Positions 17,588-27,007 of a stretch of DNA of 32,781 nt are shown one piece after another. A program made the translations under genes and the position numbers. Below the pieces are notes generated by a model that was not told the origin of the DNA, did not search any database, and saw only the letters and a list, made by a program, of their open reading frames with translations. Origin of the DNA: Deltaproteobacteria bacterium (GTDB lineage: Bacteria; Desulfobacterota; Binatia; UBA9968); the NCBI GenBank assembly GCA_016180805.1, contig JACPAM010000108.1, forward strand, positions 1 to 32,781, read 5' to 3'. Numbering within the stretch: the first letter of the stretch is position 1; each line of letters opens with the position of its first letter.

Positions 17588-17713
17588 GCAAAAATTACAA
17601 CGGAACCCTACAGATCCCGACGCGCAGTCAATTATTCCTGCTAAGGTGAATGGTTTGGATCGGGGTTTACGGAAGCGGTCCCTCCCTGTCAATAAAAAAG
17701 TGGCTTTCAGGAA

Positions 17714-17772
17714 CAAGGCATCAGGCACTATGAAAAATCCCACTCCCCTACTGCCTATTTGCCTATTGCCTT
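17714..17772. repeat. GGCA/TGCC palindromic intergenic element, copy B
   Basis: Directly 3' of the pgeF stop (minus strand) the sequence AAGGCAATAGGCAAATAGGCAGTAGGGG is followed by GTGCCTGATGCCTTG. It matches copy A at 12261-12313 in sequence and in position relative to the upstream gene. The remaining part of this spacer (17588-17713) shows no ORF or structure that I can support. Confidence 0.5.
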
Positions 17773-18543
17773 TTAGGAGAGCCACCCGATGAAGCTCATC
17801 TGATGGCCGGTTTTTCCTCGTTCCCTTCGGTAGGAGAAGAAATCCTGTTCGGCGCAGCTCGTGCAGGGCCCTACGAGGTAGGTCTTCTCCGGCAGGACTC
17901 CGGCTTTTTCCAACTGCAATCGGTTGAGTTCCCGCAGATCGAGAAAAGTTTTGCCGTTTGAAAAGCGAAGCGCTTTCTCAGCCAGCGCGTGCCATCGTTG
18001 GGTCATGGGAACAGAGACATCGGGACCAACCTCGTAACAGCAAGGACCGACCGATGGCCCTAGGGCGGCCTCGACCGAAGAGGGGTCAACGCCGTAACGC
18101 TCGGCGAGATCACCCACCGCCTTGGCCGCGATTCCTGACAACGTGCCCCGCCATCCCGCGTGCGCCGCTGCGGCAATCTTGCGTTCGGGGACCGTAAGGA
18201 GAATCGGCACGCAGTCCGCCGTAAGCACTCCAAGAAAGACCTCTTTTGCGGCGGTCATGATTCCGTCGGCCTCACCCGCCTGCTTCAGGTGGTTGTCTTT
18301 GACCTCCAGGATCCCATCCCGATGGACCTGCTTCATCGTGACAATCCTGAGGTCATGCACGCCCACGGCCTTTTTCATGTCGCAGAGATTATCTTTGACA
18401 ATCTGCGGATCATCGCCCACGCCGAACGCAAGGTTGAGGCTTGCATAGGGGCCGAGGCTCCTTCCTCCTCGCCTGCCCAAAAAGCCGTGCAGCAACCCGT
18501 GTTGATTTTCCCACTCAGGCACCTTGAGCCAAACCAGTTCCAT
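17773..18543 (-). CDS. pgeF: YfiH/PgeF family protein (polyphenol oxidase / peptidoglycan-editing factor family)
   Basis: The family (formerly DUF152) includes LACC1-like purine nucleoside enzymes and E. coli YfiH, which prevents mis-incorporation of Ser in peptidoglycan. The 256-aa product shows the zinc/catalytic triad: His in TMKQVHRDG, Cys in TADCVPILL and His in AAAHAGWRGTLSGI, with GPCCYEVG later and the C-terminal RRERGKTGHQMSFIGW. The track begins at a GTG 15 codons upstream; ATG at 18543 is preferred since MELVWLKVPEW matches the usual start. It is a single-gene unit divergent from the sigma-54 activator. Whether it acts on nucleosides or peptidoglycan precursors cannot be told. Confidence 0.9.
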   Translation of the reverse strand: MELVWLKVPEWENQHGLLHGFLGRRGGRSLGPYASLNLAFGVGDDPQIVKDNLCDMKKAVGVHDLRIVTMKQVHRDGILEVKDNHLKQAGEADGIMTAAKEVFLGVLTADCVPILLTVPERKIAAAAHAGWRGTLSGIAAKAVGDLAERYGVDPSSVEAALGPSVGPCCYEVGPDVSVPMTQRWHALAEKALRFSNGKTFLDLRELNRLQLEKAGVLPEKTYLVGPCTSCAEQDFFSYRRERGKTGHQMSFIGWLS

Positions 18544-18700
18544 CGTTGCCTGATTATGTTCGCATCCCCCCGCCCTTGCAACACCCACCGGGAAATGATC
18601 AGGGTTGACAAAGCCGGAGGCCCACGAGCAAAATCTCTATCAATCGCTGCTACGGGGTTGAGCAGCCGCGGCGTCCTTGAAGCGCGAAGACTATAATCCG

Positions 18701-20785
18701 ATGGAAGAAAATCAGCCTTGGGCAACCTGCTTATTCGCGGATATTCTTCTGACTTACGTCGAGGAAGCGCTGGGGAGGCGGGATATTGACCTCACTGGCC
18801 TCTTCAGAGGTATCGAGGGGTTCGAAATTCCACCGGACCCTAGATCGTTCTTGAAAGGTGCCAACAACTGGGTGCCGCTGGCGGTTCTAAGAGAGCTTCT
18901 CGCCCAGTGCGAGAGACTCTCGGGAAGAAAGGACGTCGCCTACCGCGCGGCCAGGGCGTACTTCGACCGGCGGAAAGGGCACTTTCCCTCTCTGTTCGAG
19001 ATCGTGGTTCGCGTCCTGAACGACGTCCGTTCCGTCTTCATATGTGCGAACCTATGGGGCGCCGTCCAAACCAATTACCTAAAATTGCAATCCTTCGCCG
19101 ACGAACAGGCAAAGCCTGCGCTCTATATGCTCGCTCAGTTCGACGAGAAGGCGAAACCGACAATCGGCGCCCTCGAACTCCTACGGGGGATCTGCGAGGG
19201 GTTTCCCCGTCTGTATCCCTTCATCGAGGACGTTCAATGCATCGAAGAGATCTCGCAGCTCAAGATCGCCGACATCGCCGTGGAATTTCCCGACTTCCAC
19301 ATGGAGGCCAAAGGCGAGGAGATCGTTTTGTTCCCCCGGGGCTCGACGGAGCCGGTGGTGAGAGCGAGAAAAGTGTTTCTGAAATCCGAGACCGTTTCTT
19401 TGTCCGCCGAATTTCTGCGCAACATTCCCTCCGCAGTGGTCGCCCCCGGAGACGGTGCGATCCGGGTCCTCATGCAAACGGAAGAGACGGAGAAGGAAAA
19501 ACAAGCGTCCGGCTGCCAAGCGTACAGAATCATCCAAGCGGGAGTACTCACCCATCAGAAGCTCGCCTATCCCATGGACGAGGGCCGGATCTACAACGCT
19601 CCCTATTCCAGATTCCGCTTCCTTTGGGAAGAAAACCCGAAACCCGAGGACCAGGCTTCGGTCGAAGAGGTCCGAAAGGAGATTTCCCAACTCCTCTTTA
19701 GCCATCTAAGGCAGACGCGGGACGCCCACATGCTGACGGTAGAGCAGCACATCGAGAAAAGCCGCCTCACACTGGAAAATCTCTATCTAAGAAAGGAAAT
19801 CGAACGCGAGTACGGGCTTGGGGGGATCATCGGCAAAAGCCCGAAGATGAAAGAGCTATTCGACCTTGTGCGCTCGGTCGCCGAAACCGACATGACCGTG
19901 CTGATCCAGGGAGAGACAGGAACCGGAAAGGAGCTTATCGCGAGGGCGATCCACTACAACAGTCCGCGCAAGCCGAAGCGATTCGTCGCGATCAATTGCG
20001 GCGCGCTCGCGGAGACTTTACTGGAGAGCGAGCTTTTCGGCCACGAAAAAGGCGCTTTTACCGGAGCCACGATCCAGAGAAAAGGGATCTTCGAGGCCGC
20101 CGATGGCGGCACGCTTTTCCTCGACGAGATCGGGGAGACCACGCCTAGCACTCAGGTCAAGCTTTTGCGCGTCCTCCAGGACGGGGAATTCCAGCGAGTG
20201 GGTGGCACGGAGCCAATCAAGGTCGACGTAAGGGTCATCGCCGCTACCAATCAGAACCTTGAAGGGCTGGTCCAGAACAGCCGATTCCGACAGGACCTTT
20301 ACTATCGCCTCAACGTGTTTCCTCTAAAGATCCCTCCTTTGCGAGAGAGATCCGACGACATCCCCCTCCTGGTCTCCCATTTTATCGACAAAGCGAAAAA
20401 GAGCCTGCACAAAGCCGTAAGCGGAGTGAGCTCCCGGGCAATGGCCCTGCTGATGGCTTATCCCTGGCCGGGTAATGTGCGGGAGTTGGAGAACGTAATC
20501 CAGCGAATGATGGTGGTCGCGAAAGCAGAGCTTCTCGATACAACCGACCTGCCTCAGGAGATCCTCGGCAAGCGCGAAACGGGAGCACAGCCCAAGGATC
20601 TCAAAGAGATCGCCCGAGAGTCCGCCGAATTGATCGAGAGGCACGCCATCCTCGACGCGCTCTCCAAAACCAAGGAGAATGTGACTCAGGCAGCCAAGAT
20701 CCTGGGCATCAGCCGGGCCACGCTCCAAAATAAGATGAAGCTCTACGGGCTGCGCTCCACCAAAAAGGAAAAGCACGACCGCTAG
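18701..20785 (+). CDS. Sigma-54-dependent activator with a large non-receiver N-terminal domain
   Basis: The product is about 694 aa from ATG 18701 (an in-frame TTG at 18677 would add 8). Residues from about 390 form a full AAA+ module: Walker [15 protein letters not shown] loop (EKGAFTGAT), Walker [12 protein letters not shown], sensor motifs with ATNQNLE and [14 protein letters not shown], then a Fis-type helix-turn-helix ([24 protein letters not shown]). The N-terminal ~360 residues have no receiver or PAS features that I recognise; the first 200 ([24 protein letters not shown]) resemble the ligand-sensing region of some AraC-type regulators, at low confidence. It lies upstream of the amidohydrolase and of a -24/-12 promoter at 22023, which makes the downstream lipid cluster its likely target. 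Confidence 0.92.
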   Translation: MEENQPWATCLFADILLTYVEEALGRRDIDLTGLFRGIEGFEIPPDPRSFLKGANNWVPLAVLRELLAQCERLSGRKDVAYRAARAYFDRRKGHFPSLFEIVVRVLNDVRSVFICANLWGAVQTNYLKLQSFADEQAKPALYMLAQFDEKAKPTIGALELLRGICEGFPRLYPFIEDVQCIEEISQLKIADIAVEFPDFHMEAKGEEIVLFPRGSTEPVVRARKVFLKSETVSLSAEFLRNIPSAVVAPGDGAIRVLMQTEETEKEKQASGCQAYRIIQAGVLTHQKLAYPMDEGRIYNAPYSRFRFLWEENPKPEDQASVEEVRKEISQLLFSHLRQTRDAHMLTVEQHIEKSRLTLENLYLRKEIEREYGLGGIIGKSPKMKELFDLVRSVAETDMTVLIQGETGTGKELIARAIHYNSPRKPKRFVAINCGALAETLLESELFGHEKGAFTGATIQRKGIFEAADGGTLFLDEIGETTPSTQVKLLRVLQDGEFQRVGGTEPIKVDVRVIAATNQNLEGLVQNSRFRQDLYYRLNVFPLKIPPLRERSDDIPLLVSHFIDKAKKSLHKAVSGVSSRAMALLMAYPWPGNVRELENVIQRMMVVAKAELLDTTDLPQEILGKRETGAQPKDLKEIARESAELIERHAILDALSKTKENVTQAAKILGISRATLQNKMKLYGLRSTKKEKHDR

Positions 20786-20894
20786 AGCAACGGCGCTCCG
20801 GTTTTTGCAAGATGACCGTGCCACGTTCCCGGAGCTTTTCCGGCCGTAAAGTGTCAAAGGGACCGGGCATCCGGCCATGAGGAGAGCGACGGCG

Positions 20895-21839
20895 ATGATC
20901 GACGCACACGTCCACCTCGCAGCCCTTCCGGAAGGCGATAACGGCTGCTATCTCTCGCCAAGAATGTTACGCCATCCGCTCTTGCGCTTCTTGGCCTGGA
21001 GGCTCGGCTTGGACCTTCGGAACCCAACGCTGGCCAACGCCGTTTATTTGGAGCGGCTGAGAGGGGAGCTTGCCCGCTCCGCGAAGGTCCAAAGGGCAGT
21101 CCTCCTCGGGATGGACGGAGTCTATGACGATCGGGGGACCCTTGACCTCGGGCGGACGGATTTTCTCATTTCCAACCGCTACGTTCTTGAGGTCGCCAAA
21201 AGATACCCGGAGGAATTTCTTGCCGGAGTCTCGATCAATCCTCGGCGTCGGGACGCTTTGAACGAGCTTGATCGCTGCGCGAGCGCAGGAGCGGTCCTGG
21301 TGAAAGTGCTTCCCAATTCCCAGTGCTTCGATCCATCCGAAAGCCGCCACATCCCTTTTTACCGCGCCCTCGCCAGATACCGTATGCCCCTGTTAAGCCA
21401 TGTCGGATATGAGTTCAGCCTGATGGGAAAAGACCAATCGGCTGGGGACCCCGCACGCCTGCGCGTGGCACTGGATGAAGGAGTCTACGTGATCGCGGCC
21501 CACGCCTGCAGTTACGGCCTGCTCGTCCGCGAACCCTATTTCAAAGTCCTCAAAGAGTTCGTAAGGGCCTACCCGAACTTCTACGCCGACGCCTCCGCAC
21601 TGACCCTGCCGAACCGATCCCGTATGCTCTTTCTCCTGCGCCGATGCCCGGAGCTATACGACCGCCTGCTCTTCGGCACGGATTACCCGCTTCCGGTTTT
21701 TCCCTGCCCCGTTGTAGGCAAAAATTTTACCAAGGTGACACGAGCTAGGAACAGTTTTGATCGCCACGCGCTCGTGCTTGAAAGCCTGGGGATTCGCTGC
21801 ATGGATTTTTCCGTGCTCCTGGCGAAAATCAGGCCATAG
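20895..21839 (+). CDS. Amidohydrolase family (TIM-barrel, amidohydrolase-2 type) protein
   Basis: A 314-aa metal-dependent hydrolase or decarboxylase. Metal-binding features are MIDAHVHLA at the very N terminus (HxH), a His in PLLSHVGYE, a His in IAAHACSYG and the Asp in LLFGTDYPLP, the usual order for amidohydrolase-2 enzymes. The track starts at ATG 20877; ATG 20895 is preferred because AGGAGA lies 9 nt upstream and the family normally starts at the HxH motif. It follows the sigma-54 activator on the same strand after about 110 bp. Substrate is unknown; it may process a lipid head group or the ligand sensed by the activator, which is speculation. Confidence 0.82.
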   Translation: MIDAHVHLAALPEGDNGCYLSPRMLRHPLLRFLAWRLGLDLRNPTLANAVYLERLRGELARSAKVQRAVLLGMDGVYDDRGTLDLGRTDFLISNRYVLEVAKRYPEEFLAGVSINPRRRDALNELDRCASAGAVLVKVLPNSQCFDPSESRHIPFYRALARYRMPLLSHVGYEFSLMGKDQSAGDPARLRVALDEGVYVIAAHACSYGLLVREPYFKVLKEFVRAYPNFYADASALTLPNRSRMLFLLRRCPELYDRLLFGTDYPLPVFPCPVVGKNFTKVTRARNSFDRHALVLESLGIRCMDFSVLLAKIRP

Positions 21840-21867
21840 CAGTCTACCTAAGCAGATGATTTGCCGC

Positions 21868-21885
21868 TGCCAAAGCCTTTAGGCA
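21868..21885. promoter_or_regulatory. Imperfect dyad upstream of the sigma-54 promoter, possible enhancer site
   Basis: TGCCAAAGCCTTTAGGCA has 12 of 18 positions in dyad symmetry and lies about 140 bp before the -24 element, a normal distance for the upstream activator site of a sigma-54 regulator. Only one copy is apparent. Confidence 0.25.
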
Positions 21886-22022
21886 CCTCACCCGTTGAGT
21901 TGATTAACCCTCTAGACGGATCTCCCTTTGCGTCCCCAGGGTCGAACCACCGGAGTTTCATAATGGCGTGAATACGCAACGGAATCTGACCGCTCGCCAA
22001 CTTACCGGCGGAACTATTCTCG

Positions 22023-22038
22023 TGGCATCCGTTTTGCT
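22023..22038 (+). promoter_or_regulatory. Sigma-54 (-24/-12) promoter upstream of the lipid-related cluster
   Basis: TGGCATCCGTTTTGCT matches the consensus TGGCACGNNNNTTGCW except at two less critical positions, and the essential GG and GC dinucleotides are separated by exactly 10 nt. Transcription would begin near 22049, about 60 nt before the lipoprotein ATG at 22110, whose Shine-Dalgarno is GGGAGG. A sigma-54 activator gene is encoded just upstream. Confidence 0.65.
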
Positions 22039-22109
22039 CCAAGGCCGCTTGGGGGCTAACGAAAGCAATAGCCGCCCATCGAATCAAAGCTAAGAAGGGA
22101 GGCAGGACC

Positions 22110-22829
22110 ATGGGTACCATCGAAATTCACACTTTCAAGAAGGCACCGACCGGAAGTTGGCCTGGCAGAATCCTTGCGGTGCTCGCCCTTGCGCTGTTCG
22201 CTCCGGGCTGTGCTGTGACAGCTCCGGTCCTTCCGGTGAGCGCTGAGACGGTCAGCGCTGGATTTCCACAGGAAGGGACCAACTGGGTGTACTCCTCGAA
22301 GACCCACGTGGGAGCGAGGACGACCATGACCTTCACTGCTTTAGGGGAAACGACGTTCAACGGGAAAGTTTACTACCGTGTTGGCGCGGGCCTAGATGAT
22401 CTCCTCTACGACAAACCGACGGGGAACCTGGGTGCCAGCCTTCGCATGGGCAAGGAAGTAATGACCATGGCGCCCCACGACGGCACGTTCGCTTTCCCTC
22501 TGTACGTAGGCAAGTCATGGGTCGCACGGTATGCCTTTCATGACCGAATCCGTGGATTTAGCCATGACCCCGTCGAGGTTAACTGGAAGGTTGAAGAGTA
22601 CGAGGAGGTGACGGTTCCCGCCGGCACCTTCAAGGCCTTCAAACTTAAATCTTCCATTGCCCCGGCCAACGCGTTCACGACCCTCTGGTATGCCCCGGAG
22701 CTTCACCTCATGGTCAAGCGAATCGATGAGAGAACCGCGCGCCATCCGCTGGGTTATGAGAGGCGGGTCACCGAGATGACGGAGTACCATGCGGCCTCGA
22801 AGCGCATGGCGGGAAAACACAGCATCTAA
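22110..22829 (+). CDS. Predicted lipoprotein, first gene of the lipid-related cluster
   Basis: A 239-aa protein with a lipoprotein signal: basic start, hydrophobic stretch ILAVLALALF and lipobox FAPGC, with the lipidated Cys at residue 34. The mature part is beta-rich, with GTNWVYSSKT, GKVYYRVGAG, a VPAGTFKAFKL motif and WYAPELHLMVKR. The pattern of a 'VPAGTFxAFKL' strand followed by 'WYAPELxxxVKR' occurs in periplasmic beta-sandwich lipoproteins of unknown function, related in style to LolA/DUF3108-type proteins. GGGAGG stands 8 nt before ATG. No function is assigned. It may move or bind lipids made by the downstream genes, an inference from context. Confidence 0.75.
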   Translation: MGTIEIHTFKKAPTGSWPGRILAVLALALFAPGCAVTAPVLPVSAETVSAGFPQEGTNWVYSSKTHVGARTTMTFTALGETTFNGKVYYRVGAGLDDLLYDKPTGNLGASLRMGKEVMTMAPHDGTFAFPLYVGKSWVARYAFHDRIRGFSHDPVEVNWKVEEYEEVTVPAGTFKAFKLKSSIAPANAFTTLWYAPELHLMVKRIDERTARHPLGYERRVTEMTEYHAASKRMAGKHSI

Positions 22830-22914
22830 CCCGGGGAGCCTGGATTGAGAAAGCAGGCCAAAATAGGATAGCCTCCCCACCAGATGGAGACGTGAACACC
22901 TTAGGGGAAAGACG

Positions 22915-25900
22915 ATGGCAGACGGGAAATACAGAGAGCTTCTCAAATCTCGCGGTTTTCCTTGCCTCCTGCTGGCGCAGTTCCTCGGCGCCCTGAACGA
23001 CAACCTTTACAAGATGGTTGTCTCGTTGCTCGCCGTCACAGCGGGGATAACCGCGGGCGGACCGAGCGCGCACCTTTCCCTTGTCGGCGCCATCTTCATC
23101 CTGCCGTTTTTCCTTTTTTCGGGTTACGCAGGACACGCCGCCGACGTCGTTAGCAAACGGAACGTTCTGGTGGCCTCGAAGCTGCTTGAAGCCGTGGCCA
23201 TGAGCTTGGGGTTCTTCGCGTTTCTCTCCGGGCGCTTCGAGGCTATGTTGGGTGTGCTCTTTCTCATGGCCCTGCACTCCACCTTCTTTGGTCCGGCCAA
23301 ATACGCGCTTCTGCCCGAAATTCTTTCCGACAAAGATCTATCGCGCGCCAACGGTTTGCTCGAGATGAGCACGTTCTTGGCCATCATCTTCGGGACTTCG
23401 ATCGGTAGCCTCATGTTTGCTGCCTGGAAGGAGCATCTCAGCCTGATCGCCGTGATCCAGATCGCGATTGCCCTCGCTGGCGTTGCGGCCGTCTTCGGCG
23501 TTCCCCGTGTGCCCCCGTCAGGCGCGAAAAAGCCTTTTGCTCCGAATCCTTGGGCCGAAATCGGCGCGGGGCTTCGGCGCCTTTATGGGGATCGGTCCTT
23601 GTGGCTTACCGTAGTCGGGATCTCCTACTTCTGGTTCTTGGGCGCGCTCCTCCAGCTAGACCTCATGCTTTTTGGCAAGGAGCTCATGCAGCTAGACGAC
23701 CTGCGCATCGGGCTGCTGCTAACCTCGCTCGCCATCGGCATCGGCTCCGGGAGTCTCGCGGCGGGACGGCTTTCCGGAGACAAGGTCGAGCTTGCTTTGG
23801 CGCCGCTCGGTTCCATCGGCATCGGCGTCTTTTCCTTACTCTTTGCCTTCTCTGCCTCTTCCTACCTCCGGTCGGCTATTTGCCTTGCTCTATTGGGGTT
23901 CTCCGGAGGTCTTTTCATCGTTCCCCTCAATGCCTTTCTGCAACAGAGAAGCGGACGCGAGGAAAAGGGGCGTCTCATTGCCACCAACAATTTTCTAAAC
24001 ACTGTAGGCATATTGCTTGCGTCCGGCATCCTCTGGCTCCTGCGCGACCTCTTTCAAGTCCAGGCGGATGTAATCATCTTGATTTTTGGACTGCTCACAT
24101 TCGGCGCCACAGCCTACGCTCTGAGCATCCTCCCCGACTTTCTCATCCGCTTTACCCTATGGATGCTCACGCACACGGTCTACAGGATTCGGATTGTCGG
24201 CCAGGAGCATGTCCCCTTCCGCGGCCCCGCGCTCTTGGTGTGCAATCACATCTCTCACGTGGACGCTCTTATCGTCGGCGCCTGCGTGCAACGTTTCATA
24301 CGGTTCATGGTCTATCGACCTTACTACGAGCTTAAGGCGTTGAATTGGCTGTTTCGCCTGATGAAAGCCGTTCCCGTCTCCGGCCGAAACCGACGAGACG
24401 TTGTCGAATCCATCGAGCGAGCCCGCGACGAGCTCGGCCAGGGTCACGTGGTATGCATCTTCGCTGAAGGGGCAATCAGCAGGACCGGAAACCTCCTCCC
24501 GTTTAAGAGAGGCTTCGAGAGGATCATCGAAGGGCTGGACGCCCCGGTCATTCCCGTCTACCTCGACGGCCTATGGGGAAGCATATTTAGCTTCGCCGCG
24601 GGCCGTTTTTTTTGGAAATGGCCGCAGCGCATCCCCTATCCGGTGACGGTGGTCTTCGGAAAACCGCTCGACTCCAAGGTCTCTGCCCGGGATGCCCGCC
24701 AGGCCATCCTGGAGATGGGCAGCGATGTCGTCCGGTACCGGCGGACCCCGCGCGACCTGCTTCATCTCCGGTTCCTCAAGACGGCGAAGCGGCGCTGGTT
24801 CTCCTTTTGCATGGCCGACTCCACGGGCAGACGGCTTCGTTACGGGAGCGTGCTTACGGCAAGCCTGCTTCTTGCCCGCCGGCTACGGGAGAAGGATCCG
24901 GAAGAAGCCATGGTGGGAATCATGCTGCCCGCTTCGGTGGCCGGAGCGCTCGCGAATATCGCCGCTCTTCTGGCGGGTAAGATTCCCGTCAACCTCAACT
25001 TCACCGCAGGCAAAGAGGCCGTGACCTCGGCGATCGAGCAATGCGGGATCAGAACCATCCTCACATCGCGACTTTTCCTCACCAAGGCAAGACTCGAAGA
25101 GATCGAGGGTATGATCTTTCTCGAAGAGATCATAAAAAAAATCCCTACCCGCGAAAAGGTAAAAACCGCGCTGTTCGCGTTGCTGCTCCCGTCTCCTCTC
25201 GTTACGTCCCGCTACTCGGATAAAGAGCAAAACCCGGATTCTCTGGCGACGGTGATCTTTTCCAGCGGAAGCACCGCAGTCCCCAAAGGCGTGATGCTGT
25301 CCCATCACAATCTCCTCTCGAACATCGAGGGAATGGCCCAGCTCTTTTGGGTGACCAAAAAAGACCGGATCATGGGTGTCCTGCCGCTGTTCCATTCCTT
25401 CGGTTTCACCGCGACGCTGTGGTTCCCCCTCGTGGCCGGCTTTGGCGTCGTGTATCACTCCAATCCCACGGACGCGAAAACGATCGGTGAGCTGGTCCAT
25501 AACTACCAGGGCACCATTCTGATCAGCACCCCGACCTTCTATGCGCTCTACACCCGCCAATGTGCGCCCGAACAGTTCGCCACCTTGCGGTACACCATAG
25601 TCGGGGCTGAAAAGCTGCGCGACTCGGTCGCCGCCGCCTTCAAGGAAAAATTCGGCTTGGATCTTCTGGAGGGTTACGGTTGCACCGAGATGGGTCCGGT
25701 GATTTCCGTCAACGTACCCGATATCGAAGAGGGACGCGAGCGCCAAAAGGGACACAAACCCGGTACTGTCGGCCACCCGATTCCGGGAGTTGCGGTCAAA
25801 GTGGTCGATCCGGAAACGCTCGCGCCGCTGGCGAATGGCGCGGAAGGCCTCCTCCTCGTCAAAGGACCCAACCGAATGCTTGGCTATCTCGGCCAACCTG

Positions 25901-26316
25901 AGAAGGACGCAGGGGTCCTGCGCGACGGTTGGTACGTCACCGGGGACATCGCTTCCGTCGATGAGGACGGGTTTATCCGGATAACCGATCGCCTTGTCCG
26001 CTTCAGCAAAATCGCCGGCGAGATGGTTCCCCACATCAAGCTGGAGGAGGCGGTAAACCAGATCGTCGGTCAACCGGGCTGCGCCGTCACCTCGATCCCT
26101 GACGAGCAAAGGGGCGAACGGTTGGTCGTCTTTCACAGCCATGCCGAGATGACATGCGAGGAGATCTGGAGTAGCCTCGGTCACACGGCACTCCCGAAGC
26201 TCTGGATTCCAAGGCCAGAGAACATTCTTTACATCGAGACCCTACCGCTGCTCGGAAGCGGAAAAGTGGATTTTAGAAAGCTAAAGCTTTTGGCCCAGGA
26301 GAGAGACCATGGCTAA
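22915..26316 (+). CDS. LplT-Aas fusion: MFS lysophospholipid flippase, PlsC-type acyltransferase and acyl-ACP/AMP ligase
   Basis: The 1133-aa fusion has three parts. Residues 1 to about 410 are an LplT-type MFS transporter (FLGALNDNLYKMVVSLLA at the start). About 425-620 is a PlsC acyltransferase with HxxxxD (NHISHVDAL, His445 and Asp450) and EGxxSR-like AEGAISRTG. About 640-1130 is an AMP-forming acyl ligase with P-loop FSSGSTAVPKGVMLSH, GYGCTEMGPV and the TGDIASVDEDGFIRITDR hinge. In E. coli, LplT imports lysophosphatidylethanolamine and Aas re-acylates it from acyl-ACP. The fusion does import, acyl activation and transfer in one chain and is known from other proteobacteria. AGGGGAAAG precedes ATG. 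Its gene overlaps the next by 8 bp. Confidence 0.92.
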   Translation: MADGKYRELLKSRGFPCLLLAQFLGALNDNLYKMVVSLLAVTAGITAGGPSAHLSLVGAIFILPFFLFSGYAGHAADVVSKRNVLVASKLLEAVAMSLGFFAFLSGRFEAMLGVLFLMALHSTFFGPAKYALLPEILSDKDLSRANGLLEMSTFLAIIFGTSIGSLMFAAWKEHLSLIAVIQIAIALAGVAAVFGVPRVPPSGAKKPFAPNPWAEIGAGLRRLYGDRSLWLTVVGISYFWFLGALLQLDLMLFGKELMQLDDLRIGLLLTSLAIGIGSGSLAAGRLSGDKVELALAPLGSIGIGVFSLLFAFSASSYLRSAICLALLGFSGGLFIVPLNAFLQQRSGREEKGRLIATNNFLNTVGILLASGILWLLRDLFQVQADVIILIFGLLTFGATAYALSILPDFLIRFTLWMLTHTVYRIRIVGQEHVPFRGPALLVCNHISHVDALIVGACVQRFIRFMVYRPYYELKALNWLFRLMKAVPVSGRNRRDVVESIERARDELGQGHVVCIFAEGAISRTGNLLPFKRGFERIIEGLDAPVIPVYLDGLWGSIFSFAAGRFFWKWPQRIPYPVTVVFGKPLDSKVSARDARQAILEMGSDVVRYRRTPRDLLHLRFLKTAKRRWFSFCMADSTGRRLRYGSVLTASLLLARRLREKDPEEAMVGIMLPASVAGALANIAALLAGKIPVNLNFTAGKEAVTSAIEQCGIRTILTSRLFLTKARLEEIEGMIFLEEIIKKIPTREKVKTALFALLLPSPLVTSRYSDKEQNPDSLATVIFSSGSTAVPKGVMLSHHNLLSNIEGMAQLFWVTKKDRIMGVLPLFHSFGFTATLWFPLVAGFGVVYHSNPTDAKTIGELVHNYQGTILISTPTFYALYTRQCAPEQFATLRYTIVGAEKLRDSVAAAFKEKFGLDLLEGYGCTEMGPVISVNVPDIEEGRERQKGHKPGTVGHPIPGVAVKVVDPETLAPLANGAEGLLLVKGPNRMLGYLGQPEKDAGVLRDGWYVTGDIASVDEDGFIRITDRLVRFSKIAGEMVPHIKLEEAVNQIVGQPGCAVTSIPDEQRGERLVVFHSHAEMTCEEIWSSLGHTALPKLWIPRPENILYIETLPLLGSGKVDFRKLKLLAQERDHG

Positions 26317-27001
26317 AAAAGCGGTCGCTCATCTACAAATCCTGTCGCTCATTTTTTCACTACCCCTATGCGCCTTTTCGTCTTTACTGAAGTCCGTCTT
26401 TGCGGCTGCGCCCGATATAGTCATCATGCACGCAGGGAACAAAAAAATCCCCCTGGAGCCCGAGGACACAAGGGCGATATCGGCCAGGCCGCTGGCCAAG
26501 ACCCGGGATCGGCTCAACGCAAAGTTCAAAAGAGAGATCATTTTCCTCTACAAGATAAAAGCCCCTGAAGGCTCCTCCCTCGTAGGCCGCTACAAACTTG
26601 AAGACGGTCCGTTGCGAATTACCGTCTACGAAATAACCAAAAAACCGGATTCGGCGAGGCAACTCAGAGTCGTGCGGACGAGGTTTTGCCAAAAAGGCGA
26701 GAGCGTCGAGTTTAGAACAGTCACAAAAAAGTTCGATGAACAGGTCTATCTGGTCACGGCGGAAGCCGTGACCTCACAGACCGAACTTAATCCCCATCTC
26801 AGGTACATGAATTCGCAAAACAACGAGATCACGCTTGCTGGGTTTAGCACCAACTGGAATTTGAGCACTCTGCGGGTTCACCTGCTAGGCAAGGAGGAAG
26901 CCGAAAAGAACGAAGTCGAATTCACGAAGGATGCAGACCTATTGGTGAGCCACCTCATCAACCCTCAGTGGATAGTTTCCATTCGCGTCGAGTCGTTGTA
27001 G
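26309..27001 (+). CDS. Secreted protein of unknown function in the lipid cluster
   Basis: A 230-aa protein with an N-terminal signal (hydrophobic residues 9-34, likely cleaved after VFAAA). The mature part is beta-rich and basic with no family that I recognise; readable stretches are KREIIFLYKIKAPEGSSLVGRYKLEDG and QVYLVTAEAVTSQTELNPH. It begins 8 bp inside the end of the aas-like gene (ATGGC), so translation is coupled and the two products probably work together in or at the periplasm. The codon use resembles its neighbours. I offer no function beyond this context. Confidence 0.75.
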   Translation: MAKKAVAHLQILSLIFSLPLCAFSSLLKSVFAAAPDIVIMHAGNKKIPLEPEDTRAISARPLAKTRDRLNAKFKREIIFLYKIKAPEGSSLVGRYKLEDGPLRITVYEITKKPDSARQLRVVRTRFCQKGESVEFRTVTKKFDEQVYLVTAEAVTSQTELNPHLRYMNSQNNEITLAGFSTNWNLSTLRVHLLGKEEAEKNEVEFTKDADLLVSHLINPQWIVSIRVESL

Positions 27002-27007
27002 AGGGTT

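Noticed and set aside
24883-26184. 433-aa minus-strand ORF in the track
   Set aside because: It is an antisense shadow of the acyl ligase part of the LplT-Aas fusion, with low-complexity Arg/Asp/Gly composition and no family motifs.
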